Source of the DNA: DASXRA01 sp036506155
GTDB lineage: Bacteria > Actinomycetota > Actinomycetes > Mycobacteriales > Jatrophihabitantaceae
Assembly (NCBI GenBank): GCA_036506155.1
Contig: DASXSF010000062.1
Span: forward strand, 1-51,801
Reading direction: 5' to 3'
Length of the DNA stretch: 51,801 nt
The notes beneath the pieces are model-generated. The model saw only the letters and a program-made list of their open reading frames with translations, was not told where the DNA came from and made no database searches. Both the position numbers and the translations under genes were made by a program. Shown here in pieces: positions 41,052 through 47,791 of this stretch (position 1 is the first letter of the stretch; the number at the start of each line of letters is the position of its first letter).

Positions 41052-41888
41052 ATGAGCCGCGCTGACGTGCTCGTCTCGGCCGACTGGGCCGAAGAGAACC
41101 TGAACACTCCGGGGGTGGTCTTCGTCGAGGTCGACGAGGACACCACTGCCTACGACGGCGGTCACATCCCCGGTGCCGTCAAACTTGACTGGAAGAGCGA
41201 CCTCCAGGATCCGGTAATCCGCGACTTCGTGAGCAAGGAGCAGTTCGACGAGCTGCTGTCCGGACTAGGCATCAGCAACGACGACACGGTCGTCCTGTAC
41301 GGCGGCAATAACAACTGGTTTGCCGCGTACGCGTATTGGTACTTCAAGCTGTACGGGCACGACTCCGTGAGGCTGCTGGACGGCGGCCGCAAGAAGTGGG
41401 AGCTCGACGGGCGCGAGTTGTCCAAGGACAGCGTTTCGCGGCCGGCCACGACCTACCGCGCCAAGGAGCAGGACACGTCAATCCGCGCGTTCCGCGACGA
41501 GGTCCTTGCCGCCATCGGCACCACGAACCTGATCGACGTGCGCTCGCCCGACGAGTTCGTCGGCCGGCTGCTCGCTCCGGCGCACCTCCCGCAGGAGCAG
41601 GCGCAGCGCGCGGGCCACATCCCGACCGCGCTGAACGTCCCGTGGAGCAAGGCGGCAAACGAGGACGGCACGTTCAAGTCCGACGAGGAGTTGCGCACGC
41701 TCTATGTCGACGAGGCCGGCCTTGACGAGTCGAAGGACACCATCGCGTACTGCCGTATCGGCGAGCGCTCCAGCCACACCTGGTTCGCGCTGCACGAACT
41801 GCTCGGCTACCCCAACGTCAAGAACTACGACGGCTCGTGGACCGAGTACGGCTCGCTGGTCGGCGTCGGGATCGAGAAGGACGTCTGA
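41052..41888 (+). CDS. Thiosulfate sulfurtransferase (rhodanese), CysA type
   Basis: A 278-residue two-domain rhodanese. Domain 1 (about 1-140) is inactive: VFVEVDEDTTAYDGGHIPGA. Domain 2 carries LIDVRSPDEFVG and the active cysteine loop YCRIGERSSHTWF (about Cys 233). It transfers sulfane sulfur from thiosulfate to cyanide or cellular thiols. AGAGGAGA lies before the ATG. The upstream cysteine leader and downstream sseC mark it as the mycobacterial cysA2-sseC2 type locus. Note: this is not the sulfate transporter CysA. Confidence 0.95.
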   Translation: MSRADVLVSADWAEENLNTPGVVFVEVDEDTTAYDGGHIPGAVKLDWKSDLQDPVIRDFVSKEQFDELLSGLGISNDDTVVLYGGNNNWFAAYAYWYFKLYGHDSVRLLDGGRKKWELDGRELSKDSVSRPATTYRAKEQDTSIRAFRDEVLAAIGTTNLIDVRSPDEFVGRLLAPAHLPQEQAQRAGHIPTALNVPWSKAANEDGTFKSDEELRTLYVDEAGLDESKDTIAYCRIGERSSHTWFALHELLGYPNVKNYDGSWTEYGSLVGVGIEKDV

Positions 41889-41974
41889 TGAGCGGGCGAG
41901 CATCGCCGCGGCGAAGCGCCGGGGAGCGGAACGAGCGGCGCGATGAGCGCTCGCGCGAAGAGCGGGGGGCATGA
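41888..41974 (+). CDS. Possible 28-residue bridging peptide
   Basis: ATG at 41888 overlaps the sulfurtransferase stop (TGATG), and the TGA at 41972-41974 overlaps the ATG of sseC (TGATG). The 28 codons give a very basic/acidic, Arg/Glu-rich peptide (GERNERRDERSREERGA). It has no hydrophobic core. It may be a translation bridge that keeps ribosomes moving between genes instead of a functional protein. Similar gagcgga-gag DNA is common between actinobacterial genes. Confidence 0.45.
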   Translation: MSGRASPRRSAGERNERRDERSREERGA

Positions 41975-42273
41975 TGTGCGGCGCACCGGCGCAGGCGCCT
42001 GAACTGCCGGCGCACGTCGATCTCACGAAGGAGACGGTGATCTACGGCGTCGTCTCTCGGGAGGGCGCTCCCGTGCCAGCCGCGTACGTGCGGCTGCTGG
42101 ACGCATCGGGAGAGTTCACCGCCGAGGTCGTCACGAGCGCGACCGGCGACTACCGGTTCTTCGCCGCGCCCGGTGAGTGGACGCTGTCCGTGCTGCACCG
42201 CGACGGGTCAGCGCGTACGCAGGTGTACGCCCCCGGGCCGGGCCTGGTGGAGACGTCGGTCGTACTCGTCTAG
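41974..42273 (+). CDS. sseC: SseC-like DUF1416 protein
   Basis: A 99-residue protein starting MCGAPAQAPELPAHVDLTKE, with AYVRLLDASGEFTAEVVTSA and GDYRFFAAPGEWTLSVL, a small carboxypeptidase-regulatory-like beta fold. DUF1416/SseC proteins accompany thiosulfate sulfurtransferases in actinobacteria and are thought to serve sulfur metabolism. The second of two adjacent ATGs is used, four bases after a run of six Gs. It converges with the DsrE-like gene with overlapping stops. Confidence 0.9.
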   Translation: MCGAPAQAPELPAHVDLTKETVIYGVVSREGAPVPAAYVRLLDASGEFTAEVVTSATGDYRFFAAPGEWTLSVLHRDGSARTQVYAPGPGLVETSVVLV

Positions 42274-42281
42274 TAGACGAG
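42265..42281. terminator. Palindrome formed by two convergent stop codons
   Basis: CTCGTCTA-G-TAGACGAG is a perfect palindrome in which the sseC stop TAG (42271-42273) and the DsrE-like stop (complement of 42270-42272) overlap. It is short and would fold only with a small loop. Confidence 0.5.
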
Positions 42282-42632
42282 GGCCTGCGCGTCGTCGCGC
42301 AGCACCTCCTCGACGAACGATGCCGAGCCGGCGATGCGTACCCCGGCGAGCATCTCGTCCTCGGTGATCTCGCGGCGGGCCGCACACTGCGTACATACCG
42401 TGAGCGTGCCGCCGGTGAGCACGGCGTCGCGCAGCTCGGCGAGCGGGGTCGCCTTGGGCAGGGCGAACTCCTCGGCGCGTCCTGGCAGGGCGAGCCACGT
42501 CGCTTCGCCGGTAAGCCACAACGACACGGTGGCGCCCGCCGACAGAGCCGTCGCGGCCACGGTGAACGCCTGGTTGCACCGCTCCGGATCGTCCGCGCCG
42601 GCGGTGCACTTCACCACGAGAGACCTGTGCAT
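42270..42632 (-). CDS. DsrE-like sulfur-relay family protein
   Basis: A 120-residue protein of the DsrE/DsrF fold: MHRSLVVKCTAGADDPERCN, FTVAATALSAGATVSLWLTG and the Cys pair in LTVCTQCAARREITEDEML, where the first Cys (about 91) could carry persulfide. Members move sulfur between proteins, which fits the neighbouring sulfurtransferase. The start ATG at 42632 opens the fold directly; a longer frame adds junk. It runs opposite to the sulfur operon. Confidence 0.85.
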   Translation of the reverse strand: MHRSLVVKCTAGADDPERCNQAFTVAATALSAGATVSLWLTGEATWLALPGRAEEFALPKATPLAELRDAVLTGGTLTVCTQCAARREITEDEMLAGVRIAGSASFVEEVLRDDAQALVY

Positions 42633-42742
42633 GCAGCTATCCTGCCGTGCATGAGCGATGCTTGCGGAGCGATTCAAGAGTGCGCGGATGCGGCGCGCTC
42701 GAGCCGACGGTCAGCTCCCTAGGGGTGGCGAGGAGGTCCGAA

Positions 42743-42835
42743 ATGGAAGGCGTGTACCTCGCCGTCTTGGTGCTCGCGTTTGTCGGCCTTGGCATGGCGT
42801 GCCTCTACGTCGCGTACAAGCTGCTCGTCCGGTGA
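42743..42835 (+). CDS. 30-residue membrane peptide
   Basis: MEGVYLAVLVLAFVGLGMAC then LYVAYKLLVR is a single hydrophobic helix with a basic C-terminus. A perfect AGGAGG lies six bases before the ATG. Its stop overlaps the next GTG start (GTGA), so it is translationally coupled to the nitrobindin-like gene. Function unknown. Confidence 0.8.
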   Translation: MEGVYLAVLVLAFVGLGMACLYVAYKLLVR

Positions 42836-43344
42836 CCGATACGACCGACCTTCGGAGCGGCGCACCTCTCTCCGACGCGCTGCTAGCCGTGTTGCCGTTG
42901 GTCGGCGAGTGGGCCGGGCAGGGGATCGGCGCCGTCGCATCGACCGGTGCCAGCTTCGCGTTCCGCCAGCACGTGACGTTCGCTCACGACGGCCGGCAGT
43001 TCCTCGTCTACGAGTCGCGGAGCTGGCTGATCGACGAGGACGAGCACGATATCCGTCCGGCATTTCGCGAATCGGGTTTCTGGCGGCCGGGTGCCGGCCC
43101 GGACGACCTCGAGGTCGTAACCGTGTCGATCACCGGCCTCGCGCAGTTGTTCGTGGGCGCTGCGGGCGATCAGCGTTGGGAGATCGCTACCACGTCCATT
43201 GTCAGCGCGCCGACCGCTAAGCAGGTCGCTGGTGAGCGTCGCCTTTATGCGATCTCCGGCGACACGCTCGCGTACGCGACCGAACTGGCGCTGACCCCGG
43301 ACGAGTACACCCCGCACCTGAACGCCACGCTGTTGCGAGTGTGA
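42832..43344 (+). CDS. Nitrobindin-like FABP family heme protein
   Basis: A 170-residue beta-barrel protein (THAP4/nitrobindin family). The GxWxGxG motif is in LPLVGEWAGQGIGAV, and later blocks FLVYESRSWLI, FWRPG and LEVVTVSITGLAQLFVG fit. The C-terminal His in DEYTPHLNATLLRV is the likely heme ligand. Actinobacterial members bind ferric heme and detoxify peroxynitrite. In mycobacteria the gene is found next to sseC, as here. Confidence 0.9.
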   Translation: MTDTTDLRSGAPLSDALLAVLPLVGEWAGQGIGAVASTGASFAFRQHVTFAHDGRQFLVYESRSWLIDEDEHDIRPAFRESGFWRPGAGPDDLEVVTVSITGLAQLFVGAAGDQRWEIATTSIVSAPTAKQVAGERRLYAISGDTLAYATELALTPDEYTPHLNATLLRV

Positions 43345-43401
43345 TCAGGCCGTCGCGTCACTGGCGGCCGACTCCGGCGCAGGCCCGCGTGGCGCGCTCC
43401 G

Positions 43402-45027
43402 CTATCGCTGGCAGCGCTGCTGCGGCTGCAGCCGATGCACTGGGTCGAAGCGGCTCGTCACCCGATAGTCGCCCGTCGCTGGCACGGTGATGTCCAACCA
43501 GCCGTCGGCATTCGCTAGACACACGCCCACGGCGAGCGTGCCGTCCAGGTGCCGTACCGTGAGGTATGGAGACCACCGCACGCGCATGTGCACCGCTGCC
43601 GGGCCGGATGTCTGGATAGTGATGCGCGTCGGTTCGACACTGACCACCCGGGCGCCCTCCGCGAGCTGTGTCGCGTCGGTGACGCGGTACAGCTGCCACG
43701 ACTCGTTCGACCAGACCAGCCTGAGATAGTCGAGGCCGCCGGACACGAGCTTGGCTTCGTTGACGGCCGAGTAGTCGAGCTTGCCGGCCGGTACGGCCAC
43801 CCAGCCGACAGCGAGTTCGTGCAGCCACTGGTGGTAACTCGCCGCGGTGAGGGCATCGTCCTTATAGAAGATCGGGTCGTTGGCGACGTCGGCCTGGCGG
43901 TCCCAGCCGCGGGCAAGGGATACCTTGCCGGCGAGGTACACAGTGGCGAAGTGGTTGACGGGGTCAAGCACTTCCAGGCGTTCCCCGACGGCTCCCGGAC
44001 CGGCGCTTGCCTGCTCGCCGCCGAGTGCGCCGAGCAGTGGCTGGTAGAACGCCTCCGTGCTGGACGGCGCAGCGGTCGACGACACCTGCTCGACGACGTC
44101 TATCGTCGGCCACAGCGCGAGTAGCGCCAGCACCAGGGCGAGCGTCCAGCGACGCAGCGGCGAGTACGCGACCGCAATCGGGGCGGCACAGATCCATGCG
44201 AGCCGGGTCGCGTTGTTGCCGATGGCGCCGGGCACTGCGAGGAAGATCGGCAGGGCCAGCATCAGCAGCAGCGCCGAGGTTCGCACGACGCGCGTCGGGC
44301 AGAACAGTGCGACGCCGATGCACATCAGCGTGGCGGGGATGAGGTCGGTGGGCCGGAATGGCATCTGCCCGCTGCCCGGAAATAGCAGCGCCATGCCGAC
44401 GCCGATTACGAGCAGCATCGCGGCGATCGCGACGGAGACGCGGCGTCGCGACTCGTCGGTGACCACGACCGCGACCAGCACCAGGCCGAGGAACAGCCCG
44501 GCCAGTGGGCTGGCGAAGTAGGCGGCGGCGGCCAGCGGTGCGGCGAACAGCGGCGCCTGCTTCTGTAGCGCGAGCAGGGCCGCGGCGGCGAGCGTCACGC
44601 CGACGGCGAACGTCACCCGGCCGTCGAGCAGGTTCGCCATCGCGGCCACCGAGAACGCGACCGCGCCCGCCCGCGGGCGTCGTGAGTTTGCCACCAGCCG
44701 GCCGGTGATCACGCCGCCGACCACAGCGGCGGCGACCCCCGTCGCGCGCACACCGAAGATCGCCATGGAACTCGGGGTCAGCAGGCTGTAGGTAGGCAGC
44801 GACAGCCCACCGAACCAGCCCGTCCACCAGGAGACGTTGCCGGCCGACCGGACGACGTTGGCGCGCGCGATCTGTGCGGCAAGGTCAGGGGCAAGCGGTT
44901 GCCATGCGAGGTACACCACGGCAAGGACGCAACCGACGAGCGCCGCCCAGCCGGCTGGTGACAACCGGCCGGCCGCTCGCTGTAGTCGGCTCGCCAACTC
45001 GCCGGCCCGCATGGCCTGGCTGATCAT
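43402..45027 (-). CDS. Polytopic membrane protein, GT-C glycosyltransferase-like
   Basis: A 541-residue protein with about 10-12 hydrophobic helices in the first 320 residues and an exported C-terminal beta-rich domain of about 200 residues (VGWVAVPAGKLDYSAVNEAK ... GDYRVTSRFD). The first external loop, LAPDLAAQIARANVVRSAGN, carries an acidic residue as in GT-C enzymes that use polyprenyl-phosphate sugars. This is inference from topology; no specific family is recognised. ATG 45027 is preferred (GAAGG nearby); GTG 45039 is possible. Confidence 0.8.
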   Translation of the reverse strand: MISQAMRAGELASRLQRAAGRLSPAGWAALVGCVLAVVYLAWQPLAPDLAAQIARANVVRSAGNVSWWTGWFGGLSLPTYSLLTPSSMAIFGVRATGVAAAVVGGVITGRLVANSRRPRAGAVAFSVAAMANLLDGRVTFAVGVTLAAAALLALQKQAPLFAAPLAAAAYFASPLAGLFLGLVLVAVVVTDESRRRVSVAIAAMLLVIGVGMALLFPGSGQMPFRPTDLIPATLMCIGVALFCPTRVVRTSALLLMLALPIFLAVPGAIGNNATRLAWICAAPIAVAYSPLRRWTLALVLALLALWPTIDVVEQVSSTAAPSSTEAFYQPLLGALGGEQASAGPGAVGERLEVLDPVNHFATVYLAGKVSLARGWDRQADVANDPIFYKDDALTAASYHQWLHELAVGWVAVPAGKLDYSAVNEAKLVSGGLDYLRLVWSNESWQLYRVTDATQLAEGARVVSVEPTRITIQTSGPAAVHMRVRWSPYLTVRHLDGTLAVGVCLANADGWLDITVPATGDYRVTSRFDPVHRLQPQQRCQR

Positions 45028-45103
45028 CAACACCTTCACTGCGAAGTGGACGCGGCGCTGCGCTCATCCGCGTGAGCCTGTGTCTTTGCATAGAACGCGT
45101 TGT

Positions 45104-45133
45104 GTTGAGACTACCCGTCGGGCTGGTCTCAAC
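45104..45133. repeat. Inverted repeat
   Basis: GTTGAGAC and GTCTCAAC pair perfectly over eight bases with a 14-base loop that can itself pair CCG/CGG. It lies about 77 bases before the GT-C-like start on the minus strand. Confidence 0.75.
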
Positions 45134-45141
45134 GAGGGAAC

Positions 45142-45212
45142 GCAGCCCCCGAACGCCTTCCGCTTACGCGGGCCGGTTGGACAAGCCGACGGTTCGGGGG
45201 CCGGGTAGCTGC
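45142..45212. ncRNA. Possible structured RNA element
   Basis: GCAGC/GCTGC and CCCCGAAC/GTTCGGGG form a 13-pair stem with a one-sided bulge of about eight bases, closing two inner hairpins (CCGC-ttac-GCGG, and CGG...CCG). The cloverleaf-like form suggests an RNA; strand and class unknown. Confidence 0.4.
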
Positions 45213-45449
45213 CGGGGTATTGCTGCGCCGCCGGGGCGCAAGCGCCGGTAGCGGCTAGCGGACAGCCACCTCACGTGTCCGATATGTACTCAACTGCGGA
45301 CCACCTCCTCTCCCGTGTGTCGTCACCGTACGGCCGGGGCCTGACACGCGGCAATGGGTTTGCCTGCGACCTCTCAGCAAGCGCCGAGGAGCACAGAACT
45401 GACCACGACTGGTAACCAAAACAGGGCCAGTAAGCGCTTGCGCGACGGG

Positions 45450-45478
45450 CCCGAGCGGAGCGAATAGTTCCGATCGGG
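45450..45478 (-). terminator. Terminator-like hairpin after the aminotransferase gene
   Basis: CCCGAGCGG and CCGATCGGG pair at eight of nine positions around an 11-base loop, 25 bases beyond the stop of the minus-strand aminotransferase gene. Confidence 0.6.
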
Positions 45479-45502
45479 CTGCGCGCAGGCGGGTTTGGGA
45501 AG

Positions 45503-46333
45503 TCAAAATCCTGCGAGTTTCTGCACGCTGCGTACCAGGTCGATGTCGCGCGGTCGCGCCCGGCCGTCCAGCTCGACCACGTCGACCGGGCCACGCACCG
45601 TGCTGATCAGGAACACCGCGTCGGCGGCGTGCAGGTCGGCGACGGTGCCCTCCACGTAGGACGGGCGCCAGCCGTTTTCTGCGGCACGCTCGAACAGCCG
45701 CTGTTGGGTCGTGCTGGCCAGGACGCCCGTGGCGCCCCAGGGTGTCGTGCACATCACCTCGCCGACCGTCCAGACGACTGCGGACGTCGGCGCCTCGAGC
45801 ACCCGGCCGTCCACGCTGACGAAGATCACGTCGTCGGCGCGGCGGCGGACTGCCTCCCGCTGCGCAGCCATGTTCACCGCGTAGGAGATCGTCTTGACGC
45901 CGCCGAGTAGCCACGGCGTGTCGGCATAGGCGTCGTGCGTGGTACCGCGATTCAACGTGATCACGCGGACACCGTCGCGGCGCTGCGCCAGGAAGACCGC
46001 AGGCACCTCGCCAACCATCACGATGCCCGTCGGCATGCCGCCGGGACGTCCCCGACTGAGGAACCACCGCATGCTGCCCTCGAGGCGCGGCGACCATGCG
46101 GCGAGCGCCTCCTCGATGAGCGCCCGCCACGCCGGCTCGTCGAACTCGAGGTCCAGCGCAGCCGCCGAGCGGTGCATCCGGGCGACATGCGCCGCTAACT
46201 TGTCGACGGCGCCGTCGATGACCCGGCATCCCTCGAAGCAGCCGTCGCCGCGCGTGAAGCCCAGGTCGTCGGCGGTGACGACGGGCGTGTCGGGATCGAC
46301 GAGGCCAGCGCCGAGAATCCCTACCACTCTCAC
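45503..46333 (-). CDS. Class IV aminotransferase (4-amino-4-deoxychorismate lyase-like)
   Basis: A 276-residue PLP enzyme of fold type IV. It shows GFTRGDGCFEGCRVIDG, the PLP lysine in LLGGVKTISYAVNM, VSVDGRVLEAPTSAVVW and ASTTQQRLFE. It best fits PabC, which releases pyruvate from aminodeoxychorismate to give p-aminobenzoate for folate; D-amino acid aminotransferase is an alternative. Its position by the nitrobindin-sseC block matches mycobacteria. It starts at GTG 46333, only 18 bases from the divergent fur gene. Confidence 0.88.
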   Translation of the reverse strand: MRVVGILGAGLVDPDTPVVTADDLGFTRGDGCFEGCRVIDGAVDKLAAHVARMHRSAAALDLEFDEPAWRALIEEALAAWSPRLEGSMRWFLSRGRPGGMPTGIVMVGEVPAVFLAQRRDGVRVITLNRGTTHDAYADTPWLLGGVKTISYAVNMAAQREAVRRRADDVIFVSVDGRVLEAPTSAVVWTVGEVMCTTPWGATGVLASTTQQRLFERAAENGWRPSYVEGTVADLHAADAVFLISTVRGPVDVVELDGRARPRDIDLVRSVQKLAGF

Positions 46334-46351
46334 CGGGACAGGCTACCTACG

Positions 46352-46780
46352 ATGGTGGAGATGACCGACGACCTGGCCGTCCGGCTGCATTCCCACGGGC
46401 TGCGCATGACGCCGCAGCGCGATCACGTGCTTGCCGCAGTGCGCCGGCTTGGCCATGCCACCCCTGAGCAGGTCAGCGACGCGGTGCCAGGCGTGGACAT
46501 CACCACCGTTTACCGCACCCTCGAACTGCTCGAGCAGCTCGGTCTGGTGCGGCACACACATCTCGGGCACGGGGCGCCGTCGTTCCGCCCGGCGGACGAC
46601 GAGCATGTCCACGTCGTGTGCCACGTCTGCGGCACCGTGGCCGATGCCCCGGAGAGCCTCGCGGACGAGCTCGCGGACCGGCTGCGCGACGAGCAGGGCT
46701 TCGTGCTGGACCGGTCGCACTTCACGGTGTTCGGACGGTGCCGAAACTGCGCGGAACAAACCGTGGCGGCGAAACGATGA
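46352..46780 (+). CDS. Fur family metalloregulator
   Basis: A 142-residue repressor: winged helix LRMTPQRDHVLAAVRRLGHA and DITTVYRTLELLEQLGLVRH, then HVHVVCHVCGTV with the first zinc Cys pair and FGRCRNCAEQT the second. This makes it a zinc-structured Fur/Zur/PerR protein; the sensed metal cannot be told. The stop overlaps the next gene as ATGA. Only 18 bases separate it from the divergent aminotransferase, so their promoters overlap. Confidence 0.92.
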   Translation: MVEMTDDLAVRLHSHGLRMTPQRDHVLAAVRRLGHATPEQVSDAVPGVDITTVYRTLELLEQLGLVRHTHLGHGAPSFRPADDEHVHVVCHVCGTVADAPESLADELADRLRDEQGFVLDRSHFTVFGRCRNCAEQTVAAKR

Positions 46781-47733
46781 GATCTGATGTGTTGATGTCT
46801 GCCGTACCGGCCCACTACGGCGACCCGTTGCGCGAACAGCGCGTACTGGAGTCGTCCGCCGGTGTCATCGATCGCTCTGATCGCGGCGTGTTGGTCGTCC
46901 CGGGCGAGGACCGCCTGTCGTGGCTGCACACGATCTGCTCGCAGCACGTCGCCGATCTGGCCAACGGTGAATCGACCGAGGCGCTCGTGCTCTCGCCGCA
47001 CGGGCATGTAGAGCAGCACTGGCAGGTCACGGAGCTCTCCGGCACGGTGTGGCTGGACGTGGAGCCCGGAACCGCCAAGGACGTCCTGGCCTACCTCGCG
47101 AAGATGCGCTTCCTCAAGCGCGTGGACCCCGCGGACGTGTCAGCCGACTGGGCGGTGCTGACCGTGAGCGGACCGTCCACCGATGAGGTGTTGCGCGCCG
47201 CGTCACTGCCCGATGCCGGGGCCCTGCCGGAGGGCGGGTTCGTGCGGCGCACCGCGTGGGGCGCCGATCTGATCGTGCCGCGCCCGACCGTCCCGGCCGT
47301 GCTGGACGCGCTGCGCTCGGCCGGCGCAGCACCTGTCGGCATGCTGGCGTTCGAGGCGCTGCGGGTCGCGGCGCGGCGGCCGCGGTTGGGCTTCGAGACA
47401 GATCATCGCACCATCCCGCACGAGGTGGGCTGGATCGGCGTGGCCGTGCACCTCGACAAGGGCTGCTATCGCGGCCAGGAGACAGTCGCGCGAGTGCAGA
47501 ATCTGGGCCGTCCGCCGCGGCGGCTGGTGTTGCTGCATCTCTCCGGTGAATCGGACGTGCTCCCGCCGCCCGGCACGCCAGTCGAACTCGACCGCCGGCC
47601 CGTTGGTTTTCTTGGCACCGCCGTGCACCACTACGAGCTGGGCCCGATCGCCCTAGCCGTGATCAAACGAACCACGCCGGATGATGCTGCGTTGACGGTG
47701 GCCGGCGCACCGGTCGCGATCGACGCCGACTGA
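46777..47733 (+). CDS. ygfZ: Folate-binding YgfZ/CAF17 family protein
   Basis: A 318-residue protein related to GcvT. The diagnostic motif KGCYRGQE is in HLDKGCYRGQETVARVQNLG, with VPGEDRLSWLHTICSQHV near the start. YgfZ/Iba57 proteins use folate to help repair or mature Fe-S enzymes. Coupling to fur by a four-base overlap, and a neighbouring PabC-like gene for folate, fit metal/Fe-S metabolism. A type 2 palindrome lies four bases past the stop. Confidence 0.93.
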   Translation: MRSDVLMSAVPAHYGDPLREQRVLESSAGVIDRSDRGVLVVPGEDRLSWLHTICSQHVADLANGESTEALVLSPHGHVEQHWQVTELSGTVWLDVEPGTAKDVLAYLAKMRFLKRVDPADVSADWAVLTVSGPSTDEVLRAASLPDAGALPEGGFVRRTAWGADLIVPRPTVPAVLDALRSAGAAPVGMLAFEALRVAARRPRLGFETDHRTIPHEVGWIGVAVHLDKGCYRGQETVARVQNLGRPPRRLVLLHLSGESDVLPPPGTPVELDRRPVGFLGTAVHHYELGPIALAVIKRTTPDDAALTVAGAPVAIDAD

Positions 47734-47737
47734 GCCG

Positions 47738-47784
47738 GATAGCGCAAGGATCCCTCGTCTCAGGCGAGGGATCCTTGCGCAATC
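47738..47784. repeat. Type 2 47-base palindromic repeat, copy 2
   Basis: GATAGCGCAAGGATCCCTCG and CGAGGGATCCTTGCGCAATC pair almost perfectly over 20 bases around a seven-base loop. It lies between the convergent ygfZ and MMPL genes and probably terminates both. Confidence 0.92.
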
Positions 47785-47791
47785 GCCGGAG

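Larger units (their letters stand above)
45040..45502. other. 463-base gene-free stretch with hairpins
   Basis: It lies between the aminotransferase gene and the GT-C-like gene, both minus strand. I find no credible protein. It holds three strong inverted repeats (45104-45133, 45142-45212, 45227-45255) and a terminator-like hairpin (45450-45478). On the minus strand the first three would be part of a long 5' leader of the GT-C-like gene. No known riboswitch consensus fits by eye. Confidence 0.6.

Noticed and set aside
41052..41888. Sulfate transporter ATPase CysA
   Set aside because: The product is a two-domain rhodanese with an active Cys loop, not an ABC protein; the shared name is only mycobacterial usage.
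45142..45212. c-di-AMP (ydaO), cobalamin, SAM or TPP riboswitch
   Set aside because: The fold is stable but the conserved bases of these classes are not present on either strand, so I kept it only as an unclassified structure.
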